Assembly: GCF_002001015.1 (NCBI RefSeq)
Contig: NZ_MUNO01000017.1
Span: 110,001 to 174,000 of the forward strand
Source: Polaromonas sp. A23
GTDB lineage: Bacteria; Pseudomonadota; Gammaproteobacteria; Burkholderiales; Burkholderiaceae_C
Direction of reading: 5' to 3'
Length of the DNA stretch: 64,000 nucleotides
This document shows, one piece after another, positions 37,559-49,091 of this stretch (its first letter is position 1; the number at the start of each line of letters is the position of its first letter). The notes beneath the pieces are model-generated. The model was not told the origin of the DNA. It searched no databases and worked only from the letters and a program-made list of their open reading frames with translations. A program made the translations under genes and the position numbers.

Positions 37559-38413
37559 GTGTCCGACGCCCCCCCCAGTAGACCGCCCAAGCCCGAAGAC
37601 AAACGCGGCTTTCTCCAGAAGCTTGCCGAGATGCTTCACCCCGGGCCCGATTCCAAAGCCGAGCTGATTGAAACCTTGGTTGAGGCGCAGGACAACGAGG
37701 TCATAGGCGCGCAAAGCCGCGAGATGCTCGAAGGCGTGATCCGCATGGCCGACATGACGGCCGGGGACGTGATGGTGGCTGCTCCCCGCATGGATGCCAT
37801 CAACATCGAGGCACCCTTTGACGAGCTGCTGCACCTGGTGATCGACACCGCCCACTCGCGTTTTCCCGTCTACGAGAACGAAAAAGAAAACATCATTGGC
37901 ATCCTGATGGCCAAGGATCTGCTCAAGCTGCAGCGCGCACCCGAGCTCAACATCCGCGCGCTGCTGCGGCCGGCGGTGTTTGTGCCCGAGAGCAAGGGGC
38001 TGAACGACCTGCTGCGCGAGTTTCGCGGCAACCGAAACCACCTGGCCATCGTTATTGACGAGTTCGGCCGCGTCGCCGGGCTCATCACGATTGAAGACGT
38101 GCTCGAGCAGATCGTCGGTGAGATCGAAGACGAGTTTGATATCGCCGAGGACGATGGCGACATCTTCGGCCTGACGGACCACACCTACCGCGTCAGCGGC
38201 GACACCGACATCGAGCGTGTCAACGAGGCCTTCGGTGTGGAGCTGCCCGAGACCGACTTTGAAACCATAGGCGGACTGGTGGCCCATGAAATGGGCCATG
38301 TGCCCAAACGCGGCGAGCTGTACGTGCTGGCCGGCCTGCAGTTCACGGTGCTGCATACCAAGGGTGGGGCGGTACGCTGGTTCAAGGTTTCGCCGGTGGC
38401 GGCGAGTGTCTGA
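37559..38413 (+). CDS. corC: CorC/HlyC-family protein with CBS domain pair
   Basis: A 284-residue cytoplasmic protein: N-terminal linker, two CBS domains (about 65-190) and the CorC/HlyC C-terminal domain (about 205-280). It has no membrane DUF21 domain, which fits the short CorC/YbeX form linked to magnesium/cobalt efflux and ribosome maturation. Start is GTG at 37559. It precedes lnt by 22 bases, the conserved corC-lnt pair of Proteobacteria. Confidence 0.92.
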   Translation: MSDAPPSRPPKPEDKRGFLQKLAEMLHPGPDSKAELIETLVEAQDNEVIGAQSREMLEGVIRMADMTAGDVMVAAPRMDAINIEAPFDELLHLVIDTAHSRFPVYENEKENIIGILMAKDLLKLQRAPELNIRALLRPAVFVPESKGLNDLLREFRGNRNHLAIVIDEFGRVAGLITIEDVLEQIVGEIEDEFDIAEDDGDIFGLTDHTYRVSGDTDIERVNEAFGVELPETDFETIGGLVAHEMGHVPKRGELYVLAGLQFTVLHTKGGAVRWFKVSPVAASV

Positions 38414-38435
38414 CGCTTTGCGGGAATAACAACAG

Positions 38436-40046
38436 ATGGGCAAGCATTCGATCCACAGCATGATGTCCCAGTTGCCCACCATGCCGGCGTTGCTGGAGCA
38501 TATCGGCTACCCCCAGCCGCGCAAGCGTTTCTCGTGGATGGAGCTTGTGATTGTTCTGCTGGCCGGTTGCGCGCATGCCCTCAGCATCGCCTGGCCTTTT
38601 TCTTTCGGCCTCGTGCAGGGGCAGCCTGTCTGGTGGCTGCAGTTGCTGGCCATGGCCATTCTTGTGCGCCAGCTGAACAGCCGCAGGCGCTTGGGGCAAG
38701 GCCTGTTGCTAGGCTGGGTGTTTGCCACCGCCTGGCTGTGCGGGATTTTCTGGTGGTTGTATATCTCGATGCACGTCTATGGTGGCCTGGCCGCGCCGCT
38801 CGCGGTGGTGGCTGTTGTTGGGCTGGCGATGCTTCTGGCTATCTACTATGCCGTGGCCTGTGCGGCATTTGTGGTCCTCGCCCCCATCGGGCCGACACGG
38901 CGTGCTATTGTTTTTGCGGCACTCTGGCTGCTGGCCGAATTGGCCCGGGTGGAGTTTTTCACCGGCTTCCCCTGGGGCGAAGCCGGTTATGCGCACCTGA
39001 GCGGCTGGCTCGATGACTATGCGCGCTGGGTCGGCGTTCACGGCATCACTTTCCTGGCTGCTTTTCTGGCCGCTGGCTTTGCAGGCCTGGGACGCTCGCG
39101 GCGCCATCTTTTGTTGTTTCCGGCGTTGGTGTTGTTGATTGCGGTTTCCCCCGTTCTCGTGGAAAGCCCTGGCTCCACCTCGGCCGGTACCCTGCAGGTC
39201 ACGCTGCTGCAGGGGAACATTCCCCAGGACGAGAAATTCCAGCCGGGCTCCGGCCTGCCGACGGCACTGCGCTGGTATGGCGAGCAGTTGCAGGGCGCCA
39301 AAACGGCGCTGGTGGTGGCGCCCGAGACCGCGCTTCCCTTGCTGCCGCAGCAATTGCCGGAAGGTTACTGGAGCGCCGTGCAGAAGCGGTTTTCCACTGG
39401 CCAGCAGGCAGCCCTGATAGGTATTCCGCTGGGCAGCTCCAGCGCGGGGTACGCCAACTCGGTGGTGGGGCTCAAGCCGGGTCAGGCGCAGGCCTTTCGT
39501 TTTGACAAACACCATCTGGTGCCTTTTGGCGAGTTTGTGCCGCCGGGCTTTCGCTGGTTCACCAACCTGATGAATATTCCCTTGGGTGATTTTTCGCGCG
39601 GCCCGCTCGGGCAGCCCGCCTTTGACTGGCAGGGCCAGCGCCTGGCGCCCAATATCTGCTACGAAGACTTGTTTGGTGAAGAGCTGGGCGCCAGCTTTGG
39701 CGATGCGGCCACCGCGCCGACCGTCCTTGTGAACTTCAGTAACATCGGCTGGTTCGGCAACACCATTGCCATTGACCAGCACCTGGCCATCTCGCGCATG
39801 CGCACGCTGGAGTTTGAACGCCCCATGCTGCGTGCCACCAACACCGGCGCCACGGCCATCATCGACCACCACGGCAAGGTCACCCACGAGTTGCCGCGCC
39901 ACACGCGCGGTGCGTTGACGGGCGAGGTTGAAGGCCGCAACGGCATCACGCCGTACGCATGGTGGATCTCGCGTTACGGCCTGTGGCCTCTGTGGGCCCT
40001 GGGCCTTGCGCTGGTGCTGCTGGCTGCCGCGCTGCGCCGCCGCTAG
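38436..40046 (+). CDS. lnt: Apolipoprotein N-acyltransferase
   Basis: A 536-residue inner-membrane enzyme that adds the third acyl chain to lipoproteins. About six to seven hydrophobic helices fill the N-terminal 220 residues, followed by a nitrilase-like domain. The catalytic Glu is in VAPETALP, Lys in FDKHHLVPFGE and Cys in NICYEDLFGEE, and a last helix lies at the C-terminus. It directly follows corC. A GTG or second ATG inside the first codons cannot be excluded. Confidence 0.95.
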   Translation: MGKHSIHSMMSQLPTMPALLEHIGYPQPRKRFSWMELVIVLLAGCAHALSIAWPFSFGLVQGQPVWWLQLLAMAILVRQLNSRRRLGQGLLLGWVFATAWLCGIFWWLYISMHVYGGLAAPLAVVAVVGLAMLLAIYYAVACAAFVVLAPIGPTRRAIVFAALWLLAELARVEFFTGFPWGEAGYAHLSGWLDDYARWVGVHGITFLAAFLAAGFAGLGRSRRHLLLFPALVLLIAVSPVLVESPGSTSAGTLQVTLLQGNIPQDEKFQPGSGLPTALRWYGEQLQGAKTALVVAPETALPLLPQQLPEGYWSAVQKRFSTGQQAALIGIPLGSSSAGYANSVVGLKPGQAQAFRFDKHHLVPFGEFVPPGFRWFTNLMNIPLGDFSRGPLGQPAFDWQGQRLAPNICYEDLFGEELGASFGDAATAPTVLVNFSNIGWFGNTIAIDQHLAISRMRTLEFERPMLRATNTGATAIIDHHGKVTHELPRHTRGALTGEVEGRNGITPYAWWISRYGLWPLWALGLALVLLAAALRRR

Positions 40047-40074
40047 GCTGGCCTGGTCTGCGGTTAGTCCGCGC

Positions 40075-40992
40075 TTAATCCGCAGTGATGCCCGCACCCA
40101 TCACCTGGTGCAACAAGCCAGGCAGCATGTCCAGCATGCGCAGGGCGTCCTGGCCGGGTGGGGTGCTGCTCGCAAAATAGAGATACAGCGCAATCGGTGC
40201 GAAGTCATGCAGCGGCACCGCCGTGAGTGTCGAGGTATCCAGATTGCTGGCCGTCAGAAAGTCGACCACCGTCCAGCCCATGCCGCGCTTGACCAGTTCC
40301 AGCGCAAGCCGCGAGGTATGTACCTGCAGATTGGCTGACGCCGTCAAGCCAAGGTTGCGGGCCAACTCGTCAATCGACTGGCACATCGGGTCTTCGCCCA
40401 CCAGCCGCACCAGCGGCATGCTTGAGAGAAAAGTCATCGGGTTCTGGCGCCGCGCCCGCACGGCGCGTTGCCAGATGTCGCGCGTGACGCACAGATAAAG
40501 CGGGCCGGTCACCTGCATGGTGCTGGTCAGCAGCGGATGCGGGTGCTCGTAAAACCCCAGCGCAAAGTCCACGCTCCGTGTCAGCAGGGCCTGCACCATC
40601 TGGTCCTGATGCAGGGTGCGCACTTCCACGCTGACGCGGGGATGGCGGGCCATGTGCTTTTCCAGCACCAGCGGCAAAAATTCATGGCTGATGGACGGAA
40701 TGGCCGCCAGCCGGATCTGGCCCCCATCGGCCTGGCGCAGGTTGACCGCAATGCGCTTGAGCTCGTCAAGCTTGCGGTGAATCAGCGTGGACTCTTCAAA
40801 CAGAACCCTGGCCTCGGGCGTTGGGGCCAGCGTGCCCTTGGCCCGGGTGAAGAGCTTGTAGCCAAGTTGCAGCTCGGTGTGTGAGATGGTTTTGCTCACC
40901 GCTGAGGGGGTGATGCAGATCAGGCGCGCAGCCGCACTCATGTTGCCGGTCTGCATGACCGCCTGGAAAACTTCAAGTTGCCTGAGATTCAT
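40075..40992 (-). CDS. LysR-family transcriptional regulator
   Basis: A 305-residue regulator with N-terminal winged helix (MNLRQLEVFQAVMQTGNMSAAARL...SAVSKTISHTE) and a substrate-binding effector domain. It lies divergent from the asparaginase gene with a gap of about 300 bases and may regulate it. The effector is not predictable. Confidence 0.9.
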   Translation of the reverse strand: MNLRQLEVFQAVMQTGNMSAAARLICITPSAVSKTISHTELQLGYKLFTRAKGTLAPTPEARVLFEESTLIHRKLDELKRIAVNLRQADGGQIRLAAIPSISHEFLPLVLEKHMARHPRVSVEVRTLHQDQMVQALLTRSVDFALGFYEHPHPLLTSTMQVTGPLYLCVTRDIWQRAVRARRQNPMTFLSSMPLVRLVGEDPMCQSIDELARNLGLTASANLQVHTSRLALELVKRGMGWTVVDFLTASNLDTSTLTAVPLHDFAPIALYLYFASSTPPGQDALRMLDMLPGLLHQVMGAGITAD

Positions 40993-42383
<1,391 letters not shown>

Positions 42384-42401
42384 TCCCGCACCACGCGCCA
42401 G

Positions 42402-42435
42402 GCTTGCTATGTAAATAATAGCTGCTTGCGCAGGT
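42402..42435. repeat. Dispersed repeat family 2, partial copy
   Basis: GCTTGCTATGTAAATAATAGCTGCTTGCGCAGG matches one half of the family 2 repeat. It lies just before the terminator between two convergent genes. Confidence 0.55.
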
Positions 42436-42440
42436 GGAAC

Positions 42441-42482
42441 AAGGGCTGACGTCACATTTGCTTGTGACTTCAGCCCTTTTTC
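42441..42482 (+). terminator. Rho-independent terminator after asparaginase
   Basis: AAGGGCTGACGTCACA at 42441-42456 pairs with TGTGACTTCAGCCCTT at 42463-42478 with one mismatch, followed by TTTCC. The T-run is on the plus strand, but the stem may also slow transcription from the opposite gene. Confidence 0.85.
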
Positions 42483-42494
42483 CGTTTGTTGGCC

Positions 42495-44246
42495 CTATTT
42501 GCCCGCGCGCACCAGCCGCCCTGGCCGTGCCGCGGTGACTTCACCCTCGCGCGCCACACACTGTCCTGCAACCCAGGTGCCGATGTAGCCCTGTGCTTTT
42601 TGCAGAAAGCGTTTGCCGCCGCCGGGCAGGTCACGCACGAGTTTGGGCACACCCACGCTCAGACGCGCCGGGTCGATGACGTTGATATCGGCACGCAGAC
42701 CGGGCGCCAGCAGCCCGCGGTCTGCCAGGCCCAGGTAACGTGCATTGCGCGAGGTCATCATCTCCACCGCTTGCTCCAGTGCCAGTCGGTCTTGCGCGCG
42801 GTGCTGCACCCAGTGGGTGAGCATGAAGGTTGAAAAACTGGCGTCGCACACCGTACCCACATGCGCGCCGGCATCGCCCAGCCCGAACAGGGCGCGCGGG
42901 TGGCCCAGCATTTGGCGCACCGCATCCAGCGAGCCCTGGTTGTAGTTGAAGATCGGGAAGTACACCAGGTTGCTGCCGTCGCCCTCGCTGAAGTGGTCGT
43001 ACAGCGCCTCCAGCGCGGTGGTGCCGCGCTGTTTGGCGCGCACCAGAAAGCTTTGCATCACGTTGGGCTCGTAGTTGAGCATGGCGTCCAGCGGGAACAT
43101 GCGCCCGGCAATCATTTCAATACGCGCCAGCAGCATGTCCACCAGCGGCGGAATCGGCGTGCCGTCGCCCGCCAGGCGTTCTGACTTCTCACTCAATATG
43201 CGGGCTTTTCGTGCTGGTTCCCGCATGGCGGCTGCGCGAGCAGCTACTGAAAGCATAGCAATTTCCTTGTAGCCCGGAAACCCCATGAAGGGATGAAAAC
43301 TCGCATCCAGCCCGTTGATGACGCCTATGCCGCGCGCCGCCGTCTGCAAGTAAAGAGGCAGGCCGCGCGCCACTGCGGCCTCCACCCGGGCCTGCATGGC
43401 CAGGTACTGCTCGCCCCCGGGGTCGCGCTGCAGCCAGCTCATCGAGAGTGGCCGCCCGCTGGCGGTTGCGAGCTGCTCCACCAGGTCAAACTCGGCGTCA
43501 AAGTTCTGCGGACCCTGCATCAGGTCGAAGTCGCTGACCACCTGCACTACGCCGTGTTTCAGCCCGGCAAAAGCCTGCGCAATGCCGGTCAGCTCGGCCG
43601 CGCTGGCAATCGAGGCCGGCGTGTCATGCCCTTCGGCCGTGCGGTGGTTGTCCGATCGGCCGGTGGAAAAGCCTGCGGCCCCGGCCTCCAGCGCCGCGCG
43701 CAGATGGCTGCGCATGGCCGCAATGTCTTGTGCGGTCGCCACTTCGCGCGTTTCGGCGCGTTCGCCCATCACCAGCATGCGCAGCGGGTCGTGCGGCACC
43801 ATGGCCAGAAAGTCCAGGCTGTGCGGCATGGCGTCCAACGCGTTCAGGTAGTCGCCAAAACTCTCCCATGAAAATTTCACGCCTTCTTTCAGCGCCACTC
43901 CGGGAATGTCTTCCACGCCTTCCATCAGTTTGATCAACCGGTCTTCGCTGCCCGGCCGCAGCGGTGCAAAGCCGACGCCGCAATTGCCCATGACCAGCGT
44001 CGTCACGCCGTGGTGAATGCTGGGGCTGAAGGTTTCATCCCAGCTGGCCTGGCCGTCGTAATGGGTGTGAATGTCCACAAAGCCCGGTGTGACCCAGGCG
44101 CCGCTGGCGTCCACGGTTTCGCGCGCCGCGGCCGTGATGTGGCCGATCTCCACGATGAGGCCATTGCGTACGCCGACATCGGCCGCGAAAGGTGCAGCGC
44201 CGCTGCCATCGACAACGGTGCCGCCCTTAATGAGCAAGTCGAGCAT
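42495..44246 (-). CDS. N-acyl-D-amino-acid deacylase family amidohydrolase
   Basis: A 583-residue metal-dependent amidohydrolase of the D-aminoacylase group. The metal motif is [13 protein letters not shown], followed by the [10 protein letters not shown] block and [12 protein letters not shown]-terminal [11 protein letters not shown] is typical of the closing beta-domain. It should release D-amino acids from N-acyl-D-amino acids, but related enzymes use other amides, so the substrate is open. Its start overlaps the end of the transporter gene by 20 bases, suggesting that the two act together. Residues near 329-345 resemble half of a family 2 repeat (see rejected items). Confidence 0.85.
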   Translation of the reverse strand: MLDLLIKGGTVVDGSGAAPFAADVGVRNGLIVEIGHITAAARETVDASGAWVTPGFVDIHTHYDGQASWDETFSPSIHHGVTTLVMGNCGVGFAPLRPGSEDRLIKLMEGVEDIPGVALKEGVKFSWESFGDYLNALDAMPHSLDFLAMVPHDPLRMLVMGERAETREVATAQDIAAMRSHLRAALEAGAAGFSTGRSDNHRTAEGHDTPASIASAAELTGIAQAFAGLKHGVVQVVSDFDLMQGPQNFDAEFDLVEQLATASGRPLSMSWLQRDPGGEQYLAMQARVEAAVARGLPLYLQTAARGIGVINGLDASFHPFMGFPGYKEIAMLSVAARAAAMREPARKARILSEKSERLAGDGTPIPPLVDMLLARIEMIAGRMFPLDAMLNYEPNVMQSFLVRAKQRGTTALEALYDHFSEGDGSNLVYFPIFNYNQGSLDAVRQMLGHPRALFGLGDAGAHVGTVCDASFSTFMLTHWVQHRAQDRLALEQAVEMMTSRNARYLGLADRGLLAPGLRADINVIDPARLSVGVPKLVRDLPGGGKRFLQKAQGYIGTWVAGQCVAREGEVTAARPGRLVRAGK

Positions 44247-45102
44247 CTTTTCTCCTCCAAAACCAGACCAGCGACAGGCCGCTCACGATATGCCAGATGC
44301 CCCACAGGCTGGCAATGATGACCATGCCCAAGTCTGAATTGAACTGCACGGCAATGATGCCCAGCGCCAGGCCCGAGTTCTGCATGCCGCCTTCAATCAT
44401 CACGGCGCGCCGATCGCGTTCGCTCACGCCCATCGCCTTGCTCGTGGCCCAGCCGAAGAACAGACCACTCGCGTTGTGCGCAATCACGATGCCCAGCATG
44501 GGCAACAGGCCCAGCGTGAGCAACTGGCGCTCCTTGATCAGCCCGATCACGATGAAGGCCAGCAGCGCCACCAGCGAAAAATTGCCCAATGGTTTCTGGA
44601 TGCGCGCCGTCAGCGCAGGCAGCTTGTGCGAGACCAGCAGGCCCAGCGCCATCGGCAGGGCCAGCAGCACAAACAGGCTGATCCAGATGCCGGAGGGGTC
44701 GATGTCCAGCTTCTTGAGCCAGCTCGCGGTAGCCGGATTGGCGGCGACCATCCAGCTGAAGTTGAAGGGCGTGGCCACCAGCGCGATCAGGCTGGCGACT
44801 GCCGAGACACTGACCGACAGCGCGGCGTTGCCGCGCCCCAAGTGGGTGATGACATTGCTCAGGCTACCGCCGGGGCAGGCTGCCACCAGGATCATGGCGG
44901 CTTCGACATTGGGCGGCAGGTCCAGCGCCAGGGTGGCCAGCCAGGTGCCGACGGGCAGAAGGATGAACTGCGGAATCAACCCGCAAACCACGGCTTTGGG
45001 CGTTTGCGCGACGCGCCTGAAGTCGTCCAGCCTCAGCTCCAGCGCGACAGAAAACACCATGGTGGCCAGCACCAGGCTCAGGATCAGTTGTTGGGTTGTC
45101 AT
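44227..45102 (-). CDS. Bile acid:sodium symporter (BASS) family transporter
   Basis: A 291-residue membrane protein with about eight to ten hydrophobic helices. The segments ACPGGSLSNVITHLGRGNAALSVS and EGGMQNSGLALG are hallmarks of the BASS family. The true ATG is taken at 45102 (MTTQQLILSLVLATM); the 72 residues upstream are translated from a mobile-like repeat. Proteins of this family carry organic anions or sodium-coupled keto acids in bacteria. It shares an operon with the downstream amidohydrolase. Confidence 0.88.
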   Translation of the reverse strand: MTTQQLILSLVLATMVFSVALELRLDDFRRVAQTPKAVVCGLIPQFILLPVGTWLATLALDLPPNVEAAMILVAACPGGSLSNVITHLGRGNAALSVSVSAVASLIALVATPFNFSWMVAANPATASWLKKLDIDPSGIWISLFVLLALPMALGLLVSHKLPALTARIQKPLGNFSLVALLAFIVIGLIKERQLLTLGLLPMLGIVIAHNASGLFFGWATSKAMGVSERDRRAVMIEGGMQNSGLALGIIAVQFNSDLGMVIIASLWGIWHIVSGLSLVWFWRRKDARLAH

Positions 45103-45119
45103 GACACTTTCCTTGTGCA

Positions 45120-45289
45120 CCAGGAGCCTGTCGGACTTGGGAGCCGTCGGCTGCAAATCGACCGCAGCGGTCCATTTTTCACCGTCTTCTTGTCCCATAG
45201 CTGGGCTATGGGCCTGCAAACCCGGCAAAAACTGTCCTCGCTGGGGCCGATTTTCGCTACTCGACCCCCAAGCCCGACAGGCTCCTAGG
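45120..45289. mobile_element. MITE-like element with 22-bp terminal inverted repeats
   Basis: The left end AGGAGCCTGTCGGACTTGGG (45122-45141) and the right end, whose reverse complement is AGGAGCCTGTCGGGCTTGGG (45267-45286), differ at one base and bound a segment of about 170 bases with no gene. The size and ends fit a non-autonomous miniature element. It sits between the BASS gene start and glyQ and may carry regulatory signals for either. No target-site duplication could be clearly defined. Confidence 0.65.
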
Positions 45290-45405
45290 GTAAACCGGAA
45301 AAAGCTCCGTAAAATCAAGGGTTTTCGCGGGTTCAGGCCCGTGCGGTCCTTTACCTGCGTTTATCTGCGCTTACCCGCGGCCACGCGTCTCGGCACACCC
45401 AATTT

Positions 45406-46326
45406 ATGTTGACCTTTCAGCAAATCATCTTGAAGTTGCAGTCCTACTGGGACGCCCAGGGCTGCGCGCTTTTGCAGCCTTATGACATGGAAGTCGGCGC
45501 CGGTACGTCGCACACTGCTACGTTCTTAAGAGCGCTGGGCCCCGAGCCCTGGAAGGCCGCCTATGTGCAACCCAGCCGCCGCCCGAAGGACGGCCGCTAC
45601 GGCGAAAACCCGAACCGCCTGCAGCACTACTACCAGTACCAGGTGGTGCTCAAGCCGGCGCCCGCCAACATCCTGGAGCTCTACCTCGGCTCGCTCGAGG
45701 CGCTGGGCTTCGACCTGAAGAAAAACGACATCCGTTTTGTGGAAGACGACTGGGAGAACCCCACCCTGGGCGCCTGGGGCCTGGGCTGGGAAGTCTGGCT
45801 CAACGGTATGGAAGTCACGCAGTTCACCTACTTCCAGCAGGTCGGCGGCATCGACTGCAAGCCCATTACCGGCGAGATCACCTACGGCCTGGAGCGCTTG
45901 GCCATGTATTTGCAGGGCGTGGACAACGTCTACAACCTGACCTGGACCGAAGGCGCGGACGGCTCCAAACTGAGCTACGGCGACGTCTACAAACAAAACG
46001 AGGTAGAGCAATCGACCTACAACTTCGAACACAGCGACGCCGACTTTTTGTTCACGGCTTTCACCGCGCACGAGAAACAGGCCAAACACCTGATCGAAGT
46101 TCAGCTCGCCTTGCCGGCGTATGAGCAGGTGCTGAAAGCCGCACACAGCTTCAACCTGCTGGACGCGCGCGGCGCCATCAGCGTGACGGAGCGCGCCGCC
46201 TACATCGGCCGCATCCGCAACCTGGCACGCGCCGTGGCGCAAAGTTATTACGAAAGCCGCGAACGGCTGGGCTTTCCCATGGCGCCGCGCGAATGGGTGG
46301 ATCAGATGACGAAGAAGGCCGCATAA
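45406..46326 (+). CDS. glyQ: Glycyl-tRNA synthetase alpha subunit
   Basis: A 306-residue catalytic subunit of the bacterial alpha2beta2 glycyl-tRNA synthetase. The N-terminal [32 protein letters not shown] and the central [25 protein letters not shown] are strongly conserved. The beta subunit gene follows after three bases, the usual operon. Confidence 0.98.
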   Translation: MLTFQQIILKLQSYWDAQGCALLQPYDMEVGAGTSHTATFLRALGPEPWKAAYVQPSRRPKDGRYGENPNRLQHYYQYQVVLKPAPANILELYLGSLEALGFDLKKNDIRFVEDDWENPTLGAWGLGWEVWLNGMEVTQFTYFQQVGGIDCKPITGEITYGLERLAMYLQGVDNVYNLTWTEGADGSKLSYGDVYKQNEVEQSTYNFEHSDADFLFTAFTAHEKQAKHLIEVQLALPAYEQVLKAAHSFNLLDARGAISVTERAAYIGRIRNLARAVAQSYYESRERLGFPMAPREWVDQMTKKAA

Positions 46327-46329
46327 AAA

Positions 46330-48429
46330 ATGACAACGAAGAACCTTCTGGTTGAACTGTTTGTTGAAGAGCTGCCTCCCAAGGCACTCAAAAAACTGGG
46401 TGACGCATTTGCCGGCGTGCTGTTTGAACAACTCAAGGCCCAGGGCCTCACCGGTGCCGATTCCGCGCTGACTTCCTTTGCCTCGCCGCGGCGTCTGGCT
46501 GCGCATGTGACGGCCGTCTTGGCACAAGCCGCCGACAAGGCCGTCTCGCAAAAGCTCATGCCGGTGACGGTGGGCCTGGACGCCTCGGGCAATGCCACGC
46601 CGGCCCTGCTGAAAAAGCTGCAGGCACTGGGCGCCGACGCGTCTGCTGTGGCCGGCCTCAAGCGCGCGCCCGACGGCAAGGCCGAGGCGCTGTTTTATGA
46701 CAGCAATGTCAAAGGCGCCACCTTGGTCGAAGGCTTGCAGAAGGCCTTGCTTCAAACCATTGCCAAATTGCCAACTGACAAGAACATGACTTATCAGCTG
46801 GCCGATGGCTGGAGCGATGTGAAGTTTGTACGTCCGGCTCACGGCCTAGTGGCCTTGCACGGCAGCGATGTCGTGGCCATTGAGGCGCTGGGCCTGAAGG
46901 CCGGCAACAGCACACACGGCCATCGTTTTGAAGCATCGGTGGACCCGGTTGTGTTGAAAGATGCCGACAGTTATGCGGCCACGCTGAAAAAAGACGGTGC
47001 GGTGATCGCCAGTTTCGCCGAGCGAAAGACCGAGATCGCCAGGCAGCTCGCTGCGGCGGCTGCCAAGGTCGGTGGCGGCGTCAAGGCGATTGAAGATGAC
47101 GCGCTGCTGGACGAAGTCACCGCGCTGGTCGAACGTCCGAATGTGCTGGTCTGTGAATTCGAAAAGGAGTTCCTTGATGTGCCGCAGGAGTGCCTGATCC
47201 TCACGATGAAGGCCAACCAGAAATACTTCCCGCTGCTGGAAGCTTCCGGCAAGCTGAGCAACAAATTTCTGGTCGTAAGCAACATCAGCCCGGCCGATGC
47301 GAGCGCCGTGATCCAGGGTAACGAACGCGTGGTGCGCCCACGCCTGGCCGATGCCAAGTTCTTTTTCGACCAGGATCGCAAGAAGACGCTGGCTTCGCGC
47401 GTGGCGGGGCTCGATAAAGTCGTTTATCACAACAAGCTCGGCTCCCAGGGTGAACGCGTCAAGCGTGTGCGTGCGATTGCCGAGGCGATCGCGAACCGGC
47501 TGAATGCCAATGTGGCCGACGTGCAGCGCGCCGCCGAACTCGCCAAGACCGATCTGGTGACCGACATGGTGGGCGAATTCCCTGAACTGCAGGGCACCAT
47601 GGGCCGCTACTACGCGCTGAATGACGGCCTGGGTGCCGACGTGGCCGACGCGATTGAAGACCACTACAAGCCGCGCTTTGCTGGCGACGAGTTGCCACGC
47701 AATACCGTGGGCGTGATTGTTGCGCTGGCCGACAAGCTGGAAACCCTGGTTGGCATGTTCGGCATCGGCAACCTGCCTACTGGTGATAAAGACCCGTTTG
47801 CGTTGCGCCGTCATGCGTTGGGCGTGATTCGCATGCTGGTCGAGAAAGACCTGCCCCTGGACCTGCGCGAACTGGTTCAGGGCGCCCAGCCGGTGTTTGG
47901 CGACAAGATCGAGGACGCCTCCACCGCATTGGTCGATTTTATTTACGACCGCCTCGCCGGTTCCCTGCGCGAGCAGGGTTTCAGCGCTCAGGAGGTTGAC
48001 GCCGTGCTGGCGCTTCAGCCCCAGCGCCTGGGCGATGTGGCCAAACGCCTGTCGGCCGTGCGTGCCTTCGCCGCGCTGCCTGAAGCCCCTGCGCTGGCAG
48101 CGGCCAACAAGCGCATTTCCAACATCCTCAAGAAGGCGCAGGACGTCGATGCGCACGTGAGCGAAGTGCTGCTCAAGGAGCCTGCGGAAGTTGCCCTGTA
48201 CGCTGCACTGCGCGACGTGGTGCCCAAGGCCAATGCCCAGTTCGAATCCGGTGACTACACCGCTTCGCTGCAGTCGCTCGCCGCACTGCGCGCCCCGGTC
48301 GATGCCTTCTTCGACGGCGTGATGGTCAACGCCGAGGCGACGGACTTACGCCTGAACCGGCAAGGCCTGCTTAAAAGCCTGCATGACGCGATGAACCGCG
48401 TGGCCGACCTCTCCAAGCTTGCGGCATGA
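46330..48429 (+). CDS. glyS: Glycyl-tRNA synthetase beta subunit
   Basis: A 699-residue tRNA-binding subunit. The start TKNLLVELFVEELPPKALKKLGDAFA and the conserved FDQDRKKTLASRVAGLDKVVYHNKLGS segment identify it. The length is usual. It lies three bases after glyQ. The C-terminus has the DALR-like anticodon-binding region (VNAEATDLRLNRQGLL). Confidence 0.98.
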   Translation: MTTKNLLVELFVEELPPKALKKLGDAFAGVLFEQLKAQGLTGADSALTSFASPRRLAAHVTAVLAQAADKAVSQKLMPVTVGLDASGNATPALLKKLQALGADASAVAGLKRAPDGKAEALFYDSNVKGATLVEGLQKALLQTIAKLPTDKNMTYQLADGWSDVKFVRPAHGLVALHGSDVVAIEALGLKAGNSTHGHRFEASVDPVVLKDADSYAATLKKDGAVIASFAERKTEIARQLAAAAAKVGGGVKAIEDDALLDEVTALVERPNVLVCEFEKEFLDVPQECLILTMKANQKYFPLLEASGKLSNKFLVVSNISPADASAVIQGNERVVRPRLADAKFFFDQDRKKTLASRVAGLDKVVYHNKLGSQGERVKRVRAIAEAIANRLNANVADVQRAAELAKTDLVTDMVGEFPELQGTMGRYYALNDGLGADVADAIEDHYKPRFAGDELPRNTVGVIVALADKLETLVGMFGIGNLPTGDKDPFALRRHALGVIRMLVEKDLPLDLRELVQGAQPVFGDKIEDASTALVDFIYDRLAGSLREQGFSAQEVDAVLALQPQRLGDVAKRLSAVRAFAALPEAPALAAANKRISNILKKAQDVDAHVSEVLLKEPAEVALYAALRDVVPKANAQFESGDYTASLQSLAALRAPVDAFFDGVMVNAEATDLRLNRQGLLKSLHDAMNRVADLSKLAA

Positions 48430-48431
48430 TG

Positions 48432-48513
48432 AGCCCCCACGCTCCGCACTTCGTGTCGTCGCTGCCCCCCGAGGGGGCTGGCCGGCCTTGGGGCGGCCCT
48501 GCGGCCGGCCGCT
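48432..48513. repeat. Dispersed GC-rich repeat family 1, intergenic copy
   Basis: GCCCCCACGCTCCGCACTTCG and GCCCCCCGAGGGGGC are shared with the other copies. The right part differs (GGCCGGCCTTGGGGCGGCC) and resembles the copies inside phhA and at 59529. It lies between glyS and gmhB. Confidence 0.75.
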
Positions 48514-48533
48514 CTTTTTGGTAAGGCAACACC

Positions 48534-49091
48534 ATGAAACTCGTCATCCTCGACCGCGACGGCACTATCAACAGCGACAGCGAAGACTTCGTCAAGTCGC
48601 CCGAGGAATGGGTGCCGTTGCCGGGCGCGCTTGAAGCCATTGCACGGCTCAACCATGCTGGCTGCCATGTGGTGATTGCGTCCAACCAGTCGGGTCTGGG
48701 GCGCGGTCTGTTTGATGTCGGCTCGCTCAACGCCATGCACGCAAAGATGCACAAGATGCTGGCCGCTGTGGGCGGGCGTGTGGATGCGGTGTTTTACTGC
48801 CCGCACAGCCCGGAGGAAAGCTGCACCTGCCGCAAGCCGCTGCCAGGTTTGTTCGAACAGATAGGCGCACGTTTTGGCGTGCCCCTCAAGGGTGTGCCGA
48901 CAGCCGGGGACTCGGTGCGTGACCTGCTGGCGGGTGCTGCCGCAGGCTGTGAGCCGCACCTGGTGCTGACCGGAAAATCCGCCCAGTACAAAGACGGTGG
49001 CCAGCCTGACGGCCTGCCGCCCGGCACACGGCTGCATGCCGATCTGCCGGCTTTTGTGGAACACCTGCTGAGTCGTGGCGCAGTTGCCTGA
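48534..49091 (+). CDS. gmhB: D-glycero-beta-D-manno-heptose-1,7-bisphosphate 7-phosphatase
   Basis: A 185-residue HAD phosphatase with DRDGTIN (nucleophile and acid Asp), SNQSG and TVGDSVRD-like AGDSVRDLLAG motifs. The Cys-containing loop CPHSPEESCTCRKP is a zinc site typical of GmhB. It removes the 7-phosphate in the making of ADP-heptose for lipopolysaccharide core. It is followed by plsC, as often seen in Burkholderiales. Confidence 0.93.
   Translation: MKLVILDRDGTINSDSEDFVKSPEEWVPLPGALEAIARLNHAGCHVVIASNQSGLGRGLFDVGSLNAMHAKMHKMLAAVGGRVDAVFYCPHSPEESCTCRKPLPGLFEQIGARFGVPLKGVPTAGDSVRDLLAGAAAGCEPHLVLTGKSAQYKDGGQPDGLPPGTRLHADLPAFVEHLLSRGAVA

Noticed and set aside
38709..40097. A 462-residue frame opposite lnt
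   Set aside because: It is antisense to a clear lnt gene with its full catalytic triad and has no membrane or domain features of its own.
43213..43262. Possible third genic copy of repeat family 2 in the D-aminoacylase gene
   Set aside because: The DNA resembles the repeat core (GCGCGAGCAGCTACTGAAAG), but the encoded [18 protein letters not shown] lines up with normal family sequence, so chance similarity is as likely as insertion.
45103..45318. A 72-residue N-terminal extension of the BASS transporter
   Set aside because: It is translated from the MITE-like element. The family start MTTQQLILSLVL at 45102 begins right at the first membrane helix.
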